Assembly: GCF_001679645.1 (NCBI RefSeq)
Contig: NZ_LRUN01000037.1
Location: forward strand, 62,001-126,000
Source of the DNA: Pseudomonas bananamidigenes
GTDB taxonomy: Bacteria; Pseudomonadota; Gammaproteobacteria; Pseudomonadales; Pseudomonadaceae
DNA: 64,000 nt
Reading direction: 5' to 3'
The stretch's first letter is position 1, and each line of letters opens with the position of its first letter. Positions 55,275 through 64,000 of this stretch are shown one piece after another. A model generated the notes under the pieces. It worked only from the letters and a program-made list of their open reading frames with translations, did not search any database and was not told the DNA's origin. The position numbers and the translations under genes are program-made.

Positions 55275-55921
55275 TGCCGGCCACGCTGGGCTTTCGCGAA
55301 CTTGGCCGGATGGCTTACGAGCCGGTCTGGCATGCCATGCAACGCTTTACCAACGAGCGCGGCAGTGATGCCGCCGACGAAATCTGGCTCGTCGAACACC
55401 CGCCGGTATTCACTCAGGGCCAGGCCGGCAAGGCCGAACATCTGTTGCTGCCGGGAGATATCCCGGTGGTGCAGGTCGACCGCGGCGGGCAGGTGACTTA
55501 CCATGGTCCGGGCCAGCTGGTGGCCTACCTGCTGCTGGATGTGCGCCGGCTGGGGTTCGGCGTGCGGGATCTGGTCAGCCGCATGGAGCGGTGCCTGATC
55601 GAACTGCTGGCCAGCTACGGCGTCACCGCCGTGGCCAAACCTGATGCTCCCGGCGTCTATGTCGATGGAGCGAAAATCGCTTCTCTGGGTTTGCGGATTC
55701 GCCACGGTTGTTCCTTTCATGGCCTGGCCCTGAACGTGGACATGAACCTGGAGCCGTTTCGACGGATTAATCCCTGCGGCTATGCCGGGCTGGCGATGAC
55801 CCAGCTGAGCGATCACGCAGGATCGATTGAATTTGCCGAGGTAAGTGCCCGGCTGCGCGCGCAGCTCGTCAAACACCTCGACTATGCTGAGCAGACGACC
55901 CTGACGGGCGGAATCGACTGA
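55274..55921 (+). CDS. lipB: Lipoyl (octanoyl) transferase
   Basis: A 215-residue octanoyltransferase moving octanoyl groups from acyl carrier protein to lipoyl domains. Family motifs: [41 protein letters not shown] in parts, [26 protein letters not shown] in parts with the catalytic Lys region, and [14 protein letters not shown] carrying the catalytic Cys. Translation coupled to ybeD; followed one base later by lipA. Confidence 0.96.
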   Translation: MPATLGFRELGRMAYEPVWHAMQRFTNERGSDAADEIWLVEHPPVFTQGQAGKAEHLLLPGDIPVVQVDRGGQVTYHGPGQLVAYLLLDVRRLGFGVRDLVSRMERCLIELLASYGVTAVAKPDAPGVYVDGAKIASLGLRIRHGCSFHGLALNVDMNLEPFRRINPCGYAGLAMTQLSDHAGSIEFAEVSARLRAQLVKHLDYAEQTTLTGGID

Positions 55922-55922
55922 T

Positions 55923-56945
55923 ATGACTACTGATGCAGTGCAAACCATGATCCCGACGCTCGACGTGACCGAGCGCCCGGCCCCGCGTCCCAAGGTTGAA
56001 GCCGGCGTCAAGCTGCGCGGCGCCGAGAAGGTTGCACGCATTCCGGTGAAGATCATTCCGACCACCGAACTGCCGAAGAAACCCGACTGGATCCGCGTGC
56101 GCATCCCGGTTTCGCCGGAAGTCGAGCGCATCAAGAGCCTGCTGCGCAAGCACAAGCTGCACAGCGTCTGCGAAGAAGCATCCTGCCCGAACCTGGGCGA
56201 ATGTTTCTCCGGTGGCACCGCGACCTTCATGATCATGGGTGACATCTGCACCCGTCGCTGCCCGTTCTGCGACGTCGGCCATGGTCGTCCGAAGCCGCTG
56301 GACGTCAACGAGCCGGAAAGCCTGGCCATCGCCATCGCCGACCTGAAACTCAAATACGTGGTGATCACCTCGGTGGACCGCGACGACCTGCGTGACGGCG
56401 GTGCCCAGCACTTTGCCGACTGCATCCGTGAAATCCGCAAATTGTCGCCGAACGTACAGCTCGAGACGCTGGTTCCGGATTACCGTGGCCGCATGGACAT
56501 CGCCCTGGAAATCACCGCGGCCGAGCCGCCGGATGTGTTCAACCACAACCTGGAAACCGTGCCGCGCCTGTACAAGGCCGCGCGTCCGGGTTCGGACTAC
56601 CAGTGGTCGCTGACCCTGCTGCAGCGCTTCAAGCAGATGATGCCGCACATTCCGACAAAGTCCGGCCTGATGCTGGGGCTGGGCGAAACCGATGACGAAG
56701 TCATCGAAGTGATGAAGCGCATGCGCGAACACGACATCGACATGCTGACCCTGGGCCAGTACCTGCAACCGTCTCGCAGCCACTTGCCGGTGCAGCGTTT
56801 CGTGCACCCGGACACCTTCGCCTGGTTCGCCGAGGAAGGTTACAGGATGGGCTTCAAGAACGTCGCTTCCGGCCCGTTGGTACGCTCCTCGTACCACGCC
56901 GACGAGCAGGCGAAACTGGTCAAGGCCGAGCTGCTCGGTTCCTGA
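55923..56945 (+). CDS. lipA: Lipoyl synthase
   Basis: A 340-residue radical-SAM enzyme inserting two sulfur atoms into octanoyl groups. Both iron-sulfur motifs are present: auxiliary cluster C83-x4-C88-x5-C94 ([13 protein letters not shown]) and SAM cluster C109-x3-C113-x2-C116 ([15 protein letters not shown]). [23 protein letters not shown] and the C-terminal [14 protein letters not shown] follow. An extended N-terminus (~1-55) is usual in Pseudomonas. Followed by a strong terminator. Confidence 0.97.
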   Translation: MTTDAVQTMIPTLDVTERPAPRPKVEAGVKLRGAEKVARIPVKIIPTTELPKKPDWIRVRIPVSPEVERIKSLLRKHKLHSVCEEASCPNLGECFSGGTATFMIMGDICTRRCPFCDVGHGRPKPLDVNEPESLAIAIADLKLKYVVITSVDRDDLRDGGAQHFADCIREIRKLSPNVQLETLVPDYRGRMDIALEITAAEPPDVFNHNLETVPRLYKAARPGSDYQWSLTLLQRFKQMMPHIPTKSGLMLGLGETDDEVIEVMKRMREHDIDMLTLGQYLQPSRSHLPVQRFVHPDTFAWFAEEGYRMGFKNVASGPLVRSSYHADEQAKLVKAELLGS

Positions 56946-56961
56946 TTCAGCGCTGAATACG

Positions 56962-57001
56962 AAAATGCCCGCCGGGTTGAACGTCCGGCGGGCATTTTTT
57001 T
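56962..57001 (+). terminator. Rho-independent terminator of lipA
   Basis: TGCCCGCCGG-GTTGAACGT-CCGGCGGGCA followed by seven T: a textbook 10-bp stem. The leading AAAA could let it act weakly in reverse too. Confidence 0.93.
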
Positions 57002-57118
57002 GCCCGGCCTACGCTCGTCAGTGACTTTTCCCGCAATCTGCGGCGCAGCTGTGCCCCTTCAGTTTGTCGCCGTTCCTGACTACTGTGTGTGCATGACCGC
57101 ACACAGGGAGATCCATGG

Positions 57119-58069
57119 ATGACCGTTCGACCCACCCACACCCTTTTTCCGCACAAGCCTGTGCCGGCGCTGCCGGCGGAAGGACTGATAGGCGTCATCG
57201 CGCCAGCCGGTCCAGGTGCGCTGGATACTGAAAAGGCCATTCAGTGGATGCGCGCCCGGGGTTACGGTTTGCGGGTGTTCCCGGGTGTTTACGAAAAGGA
57301 TGGCTATCTGGCCGGCAGCGATGAGGTGCGTCTGAATGATCTGCATGCCGCGTTCGCTGACGAAGAGGTCGATGCCATCATTTGTCTGCGGGGCGGTTAC
57401 GGTACGCCAAGGCTGCTGGACCGGATCGACTACGATCTGCTGGCACGCCATGCCAAGCCCTTCGTCGGCTACAGCGACATCACCGCACTGCACCTGGCCA
57501 TCAGCCGCTATGCCGGATTCGTGACCTTTCACGGGCCACTGTTGAACGCCGACCTGCTGGGGGACAAGGAGCCGCCGACGGTGACGTCGTTCTTTGCCAT
57601 GCTGCGCGGTCAAGTGAAGGCCGGCAGCGTACTGAGCCATCCGGTGGCGTATCCACTGACCACGGTCGAACCCGGCGTCGCTCACGGGCGTCTGCTGGGT
57701 GGCAATCTGGCGATGATCGCATCGACCTTGGGCACTCCATACGAAATCGATGTCGAGGGCGTGATCCTGCTCATCGAGGATGTCAACGAGCCGCTGTATC
57801 GCATCGACCGCTTGCTGACCCAGATGCGTCTGGCCGGCAAGCTGTCCAGATTGCGCGGGGTGCTCGTCGGGGATATTGCGGGAGTGGATGTGGACGCTCT
57901 GAATCGCCTGCTCAAACAGACCTTCGAGCCACTGCGGATTCCGGTGCTGTCAGGTTGGCGCAGCGGCCATTGCGATCCGAATCTGACCCTGCCTCTGGGG
58001 GCGCTGGTTCGGCTGGATGCGGGGAAGAAGGAGTTGATGCTGGAGCAGGATCTGGTGATCAAGGCATAG
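57119..58069 (+). CDS. LD-carboxypeptidase (peptidase family S66)
   Basis: A 316-residue cytoplasmic LdcA-type enzyme removing the terminal D-Ala from murein tetrapeptides in recycling. ATG 57119 follows AGGGAG. Catalytic Ser119 in FVGYSDITALH, Glu in ILLIEDVNEPLYRIDRLL and His in SGWRSGHCDPNLTLPLG form the S66 triad; the CLRGGYGTPRLLD motif precedes them. Independent transcription unit after the lipA terminator. Confidence 0.93.
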   Translation: MTVRPTHTLFPHKPVPALPAEGLIGVIAPAGPGALDTEKAIQWMRARGYGLRVFPGVYEKDGYLAGSDEVRLNDLHAAFADEEVDAIICLRGGYGTPRLLDRIDYDLLARHAKPFVGYSDITALHLAISRYAGFVTFHGPLLNADLLGDKEPPTVTSFFAMLRGQVKAGSVLSHPVAYPLTTVEPGVAHGRLLGGNLAMIASTLGTPYEIDVEGVILLIEDVNEPLYRIDRLLTQMRLAGKLSRLRGVLVGDIAGVDVDALNRLLKQTFEPLRIPVLSGWRSGHCDPNLTLPLGALVRLDAGKKELMLEQDLVIKA

Positions 58070-58091
58070 AAACTGATCGCCCGATAGTCAG

Positions 58092-58182
58092 TCATCGCGG
58101 GCAAGCCCGCTCCCACAGTTTTCAGGTTGTACGCAGAGCTGCGGCCACCTCTAAACCTGTGGAGGCGGGCTTGCCCGCGATG
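58092..58182. repeat. Inverted pair of REP elements (REPIN-like)
   Basis: CATCGCGGGCAAGCCCGCTC (58093-58112, extending to TCCCACAG) and its near reverse complement TGTGGAGGCGGGCTTGCCCG (58159-58178, extending to CGATG). The two arms pair across ~40 bases between convergent genes. A different REP core from the pair at 376-466. Confidence 0.85.
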
Positions 58183-58185
58183 CTT

Positions 58186-59508
58186 TTACTGGTTACGCAG
58201 ACTTTCCAGCAGTTTGTGCGTCGGATAACCATCCGCCGGCCAGCCAAATGATTGCTGCGCACTGCGGATCGCCTTGCGCGTATTCGCGCCGATGATGCCG
58301 TCGGCGGTGCCCGCGTCGTAGTTGCGCGCTGTCAGCAGGTTCTGCAGCTCGATGCGCTCGGTACGACTCAGCGGCAGATCATCCTTCGGCCAGCTGCCGT
58401 TGATCAGGCCGGCACCGTTGAAGCGCTCGGACAACAGGCTGACGGCCAGGGCATAGGACGACGAGTTGTTGTACTTGAGGATCGCGCGGAAGTTGTCGAG
58501 GATCAGGAACGCCGGGCCACGATAGCCGGCCGGCAGCAGCAGGGCAGCCGACAACTGCTCGGAGCTGGCGGGTGCCTGGCCACCGTTTGGCAGGATCACA
58601 CCCAGTTGACGCCATTCGGCGACGCTCTTGCGAATCGCTCCATCGGCCAGGGTGTAGTTGAAACCGCTCGGCAGCTGCACTTCGAAGCCCCATGGCTGGC
58701 CGCGTTGCCAGCCGGAACTTTGCAGGTAGTGCGCGGTGGATGCCAATGCGTCAGCCGGGCTGCCCCAGATATCGCGGCGACCATCACCGTCGAAGTCCAC
58801 CGCGTGGGTATTGTAGGTGGTCGGGATGAACTGGGTCTGGCCCATGGCGCCGGCCCAGGAACCGAGCATTTTCTCAGGTGTGATATCGCCCTGTTGCAGG
58901 ATCTGCAGGGCCGCGATCAGTTGCGCATGGGCAAAGGCCGGGCGGCGACCTTCGTAGGCCAGGGTCGCCAGGGAATTGATCACCGACTTGGTGCCCTGGA
59001 ACTGGCCGAAATTGCTTTCCATGCCCCATACCGATACCAGCGCCTGACGATCGACACCATAGCGTTGCTCGATGCGTTGCAGGATATCGGCGTACTGGTT
59101 GATCAACGCCTGGCCTTTGCGCACTCGCAGTGGCGACAGGGCGCCATCGAGGTATTCCCATACCGGCCGGGCGAATTCCGGCTGGCTGCGATCGGCGCGA
59201 ATCACACTCGCGTCAAAGCTGACATTGGCAAAGGCGCGATCGAACACGTCGGGGCGGATGCCGGCGGCCAGGGCGTCCTTGCGGAAACCTGCCTGCCACT
59301 CGGCGAACGTCTGGGTCGGTTGCAGGTCGAGGTCGTCACCCGATGGCACTACCGGCGGGACGATGGCAGGTGCCGTGGCAGCGGGGGCGGCCTGAAGCGG
59401 TTGCGCGTCGGCGGCGGTGGGTTTTTCCGCGCAGGCGACAAGCAGAATGAAACTTGTGGCAGCGATCAACTGGCGAACGGGCCAGCGACGGGAAAGACTG
59501 AGGGGCAT
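58186..59508 (-). CDS. Lytic murein transglycosylase, MltB-like lipoprotein with peptidoglycan-binding domain
   Basis: A 440-residue lipoprotein: signal MPLSLSRRWPVRQLIAATSF...LLVAC with Cys26 acylated, an Ala/Pro linker (~27-60), an SLT_2/MltB-family domain with catalytic Glu164 (WGMESNFGQF) and LGSWAGAMGQTQFIPTTYNTHAVDFDGDG, then a C-terminal PG_binding_1 domain (~375-440: LSRTERIELQNLLTARNYDAGTADG...RKAIRSAQQSFGWPADGYP). It cleaves glycan strands; substrate preference unknown. Second transglycosylase in the window. Downstream of arfA on the same strand. Confidence 0.93.
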   Translation of the reverse strand: MPLSLSRRWPVRQLIAATSFILLVACAEKPTAADAQPLQAAPAATAPAIVPPVVPSGDDLDLQPTQTFAEWQAGFRKDALAAGIRPDVFDRAFANVSFDASVIRADRSQPEFARPVWEYLDGALSPLRVRKGQALINQYADILQRIEQRYGVDRQALVSVWGMESNFGQFQGTKSVINSLATLAYEGRRPAFAHAQLIAALQILQQGDITPEKMLGSWAGAMGQTQFIPTTYNTHAVDFDGDGRRDIWGSPADALASTAHYLQSSGWQRGQPWGFEVQLPSGFNYTLADGAIRKSVAEWRQLGVILPNGGQAPASSEQLSAALLLPAGYRGPAFLILDNFRAILKYNNSSSYALAVSLLSERFNGAGLINGSWPKDDLPLSRTERIELQNLLTARNYDAGTADGIIGANTRKAIRSAQQSFGWPADGYPTHKLLESLRNQ

Positions 59509-59570
59509 GCACAGGTCCAGGGGAATACGAATCAGGTGCAGACCTTACCATGAGGAGGGGGTGCTGCGCT

Positions 59571-59735
59571 TCAAGCGGCCAGAAAACAAGAAGCCTCCCA
59601 GCTGTCAGACTGGAAGGCTTCGCGGCGGTAGCTGCCTTTACCCTTGGAGGGGCGTTCCTGGCGGCTGCGGAACAGGGGTTGGGCGATGATGGACTTGGCC
59701 TTGTTGTGGCCATGTTTTGATGGCTTCTTGCTCAT
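59571..59735 (-). CDS. arfA: Alternative ribosome-rescue factor A (nonstop-prone mRNA)
   Basis: A 54-residue basic protein (MSKKPSKHGHNKAKSIIAQP at the start) with the ArfA core PLFRSRQERPSKGKGSYRRE and a WEAS motif near the C-terminus. ArfA recruits RF2 to ribosomes stalled on nonstop mRNA when tmRNA fails. Before its stop codon the coding strand has a hairpin plus T-run (59581-59621), so most transcripts should end inside the reading frame. That makes ArfA expression rise only when trans-translation is impaired, as known in E. coli. ATG 59735 chosen. Confidence 0.9.
   Translation of the reverse strand: MSKKPSKHGHNKAKSIIAQPLFRSRQERPSKGKGSYRREAFQSDSWEASCFLAA
59581..59621 (-). terminator. Terminator inside the arfA reading frame
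   Basis: The minus strand reads GAAGCCT-T-CCAG ... CTGG-G-AGGCTTC, an 11-bp stem with one mismatch and an 8-base loop, followed by TTGTTTTCT. The T-run ends about eight bases before the arfA stop codon, so terminated transcripts lack a stop. Same arrangement as the E. coli arfA terminator/RNase III site. Confidence 0.8.
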
Positions 59736-59861
59736 GGGATTCTCGCGAGTGAGTGGGTTTTGCGCGGCAAATGATCTGCCGATGTGGGGCGTCTGTCCAT
59801 AGGGCCGAAGGCGGCAGGTTCTGTAGGAAATGCGGGATCGCACACAGGGCGATCCCGAGTT

Positions 59862-60899
59862 TCATTCGGCGGGTAATGTCAGGCGTTGACCTGCCATCAA
59901 CAACGCCAGTCGACTCAGGCTCATCCACGGCGAACCGGTCGCCTGGCCCTTGATCTGCGCATCGATGCGCTGGGCTTCGAGCAACAATTGCGCCCAGCGT
60001 GGCGCCGAGTAGCGTTGCAGGGCCTTGCTCATCAGCGGTTTGCGCTTGTCCCAGACCGGTGGTTTTGCCTGGCTGAAGCACTTGTCCAGCGGCGTGCCCT
60101 GGCTGTATTGCAGGGAAATGTTGGCCAGCAGGCGCAGCTCCCGGGCCAGGGCCCAGAGAATCACCGGCGGTTCGACCCCTTCACCGCGCAGCCCTTCGAG
60201 CATGCGCAGCGCGTGAGCCGGTTCGCCGTTGAGTACCGCGTCGGTCAGGCCGAACACATCGAAGCGCGCACTGTCGGCCACGGCCGCCTGCACGGTTTCG
60301 AGGGTGATCTGCCCGTCCTCGGCCATCAGCTTGAGCTTTTCGATTTCCTGCGCGGCAGCCAGCAGGTTGCCTTCGACCCGCGCGGCGATCAGTTCCACTG
60401 CATCCTGGGTGGCCGACAGTCCGGCCTGGGAAAGGCGCTGACGAATCCAACTCGGCAGCTGATTGGCATCCACCGGCCAGATCTGGATGAACTGGGTCTG
60501 CGGTCCTTCGATCAGTGCTTTGCCCCACTTGGTTTTTTGCGCACTGCCATCCAGCTTGGGCAGGCTGATCAGCAATACGGTGTCTTCAGCAGGACGCGAG
60601 CAGTACTCGATCAATGCGGCGGCGCCCTTGTCACCAGGCTTGCCCGAAGGCAGGCGCAGTTCCAGAAGGCGCTTTTCGGCGAACAGCGACATGCTGGCGC
60701 CGGCCAGCAGCAACGTTCCCCAATCGAAATTGGCGTCGGCGGCGAAGACTTGGCGTTCATCGAAACCTTGTTGACGGGCAGCGGACCGAATGGCGTCGGC
60801 CGCTTCCTGGCACAGCAGCGGGTCATCGCCGCTGATGATGTAGACCGGCGCGAGAACACCTTGCAGGTGTTTGCCGAGTTGGGCGGGAGCGAGCTTCAT
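59862..60899 (-). CDS. holA: DNA polymerase III subunit delta
   Basis: A 345-residue clamp-loader delta subunit that opens the beta sliding clamp. Features: MKLAPAQLGKHLQGVLAPVYIISGDDPLLCQEAADAIR in parts at the N-terminus, beta-clamp contact region near AGASMSLFAEKRLLELRLP, AAA+ fold with VEGNLLAAAQEIEKLKLM, and the C-terminal helical domain (AKPPVWDKRKPLMSKALQRY). Directly follows lptE on the minus strand, as in other gammaproteobacteria (leuS-lptE-holA). Confidence 0.96.
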   Translation of the reverse strand: MKLAPAQLGKHLQGVLAPVYIISGDDPLLCQEAADAIRSAARQQGFDERQVFAADANFDWGTLLLAGASMSLFAEKRLLELRLPSGKPGDKGAAALIEYCSRPAEDTVLLISLPKLDGSAQKTKWGKALIEGPQTQFIQIWPVDANQLPSWIRQRLSQAGLSATQDAVELIAARVEGNLLAAAQEIEKLKLMAEDGQITLETVQAAVADSARFDVFGLTDAVLNGEPAHALRMLEGLRGEGVEPPVILWALARELRLLANISLQYSQGTPLDKCFSQAKPPVWDKRKPLMSKALQRYSAPRWAQLLLEAQRIDAQIKGQATGSPWMSLSRLALLMAGQRLTLPAE

Positions 60900-60938
60900 A
60901 AGAAAGGGCGAACGGGGCGCCTGAGCGCCCCGAACTTC

Positions 60939-61544
60939 TTATTGCTGCGGCAGTTCGAGCGGCGACTGCTGCGGCGTTTCCGCTTCAGCCTTCTGCGCCG
61001 CTTCCAGAGCGTCGGCTTCAGCCTTGGCCCGTGCATTGGCGGTTTGCTGCAAGGCATCGAGCTGAGCCGGCGTCAGTTGCTGCAGACGCAGCATCATTCG
61101 CTGGACCAGTTCGCGGCGGGTTTCACGGCGAGCATCGTTGGCTTCCTGATCGGAGCCCACCAGGTTGTTGCCGTCATGGATGAACACTTTTTGCACTTCA
61201 AGCTTGTCGCTTTTGAGCAGCAGGTTGTTTTCGCCACGGATGTCGTAATTGAGCACGGTGCTTACCTGATACTCGCCCGTACGGCCGGCACCGGCGTAGC
61301 TGAGAATGCGCTGGTTTTCCTGCTCATCGGCCAGGTACAGCTTGTATGGCGCACCGGAGACGATCCTGACGCCGCTGGCCTCCAGCAGTTGGCGCAGCTG
61401 CGTCACGGTTTCGCCGTAGGCGTTGCGGGCGCTCAGATCGAGCTCCTTGATCGTCAGTTCGGTGGTGCCGGTACCGCGCAGCTGGAAACCGCAGGCGCTC
61501 AACAGGACCGCGAGGCCCATCACCAGCAAGTTGCGTTTGATCAT
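60939..61544 (-). CDS. lptE: LPS-assembly lipoprotein LptE
   Basis: A 201-residue outer-membrane lipoprotein that plugs the LptD barrel and helps deliver lipopolysaccharide to the outer leaflet. Signal MIKRNLLVMGLAVLLSAC with lipobox LSAC (Cys18), then GFQLRGTGTTELTIKELDLSAR, VRIVSGAPYKLYLADEQENQR and a C-terminal helix rich in Ala/Gln/Glu (TPAQLDALQQTANARAKAEA) that is longer than in E. coli. Between leuS and holA. Confidence 0.95.
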   Translation of the reverse strand: MIKRNLLVMGLAVLLSACGFQLRGTGTTELTIKELDLSARNAYGETVTQLRQLLEASGVRIVSGAPYKLYLADEQENQRILSYAGAGRTGEYQVSTVLNYDIRGENNLLLKSDKLEVQKVFIHDGNNLVGSDQEANDARRETRRELVQRMMLRLQQLTPAQLDALQQTANARAKAEADALEAAQKAEAETPQQSPLELPQQ

Positions 61545-61631
61545 TGTGTTGCTCCCCTTGAAACCATGTGGGCCGGCTCTGCGGCCCGAAAGGTTTTACA
61601 GGGCGCCAGGCAAGCCCGGCGCCCGATCCAA

Positions 61632-64000
<2,369 letters not shown>

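Overview
The window looks like chromosome of a Pseudomonas of the fluorescens group. It is GC-rich, it carries typical Pseudomonas REP palindromes, and its gene order largely follows the P. aeruginosa block from leuS-lptE-holA through lipA-lipB-dac-rlpA-mltB-rodA-mrdA-rlmH-rsfS-nadD-proA, mpl, the eut genes and ppa to xseB-ispA-dxs. That synteny is recalled from known genomes, not computed here.

Layout. 1-3604 (minus): start of a btuB-like receptor, a REP pair, then dxs, ispA and xseB. 3605-14159 (plus): a regulatory-looking gap with an ATTCGGCTCA palindrome, then the six-gene magABCDEF operon built around a periplasmic alpha-2-macroglobulin. 14160-17050 (minus): a small accessory patch with a lipoprotein, a DUF1016 nuclease-like protein and a LexA/CI-type repressor. 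17218-20072 (minus): ppa, mtfA, a DedA protein and a GNAT acetyltransferase. 20188-27834: ethanolamine catabolism (exaC, eat, eutB, eutC on minus; the sigma-54 activator gene eatR on plus), with visible sigma-54 promoters. 27953-30223 (plus): mpl, ubiX and a YceK-type lipoprotein. 30262-42962: conserved genes (NAD(P)-binding protein, MORN/caspase lipoprotein, MaoC protein, LrgAB, LON-domain protein) interrupted at two places by large toxin-like genes. 43102-57001: DedA-PAP2 fusion, mpg, then proA-nadD-rsfS-rlmH-mrdA-rodA-mltB-rlpA-dac-ybeD-lipB-lipA. 57119-64000: LD-carboxypeptidase, REP pair, a second MltB-like transglycosylase, arfA with an in-ORF terminator, holA, lptE and the 3' part of leuS.

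The most novel part is the toxin-like set. A 1146-residue protein (39522-42962) has a hydrophobic region like the TcdA/TcdB/Mcf pore-forming segment followed by RTX-type Gly/Asp repeats. Four bases downstream lies a 556-residue protein (37847-39517) whose C-terminus carries a cholera-toxin-like R...S-x-T...E-x-E ADP-ribosyltransferase signature. A larger paralogue with a partly degenerate active site lies 5 kb away (30262-32814). Inverted repeats sit at the translation starts of both transcription units. No secretion system or obvious immunity gene lies in the window.

Other points of interest: rlpA is split by a frameshift at a run of ten A; MagE combines a degenerate penicillin-binding-protein-like region, a SpoIID-like region and an HExxH motif; MagC looks NlpC/P60-like. 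Much of the window concerns the cell envelope: mag, mpl, mrdA-rodA-mltB-rlpA-dac, LD-carboxypeptidase, a second transglycosylase and lptE.
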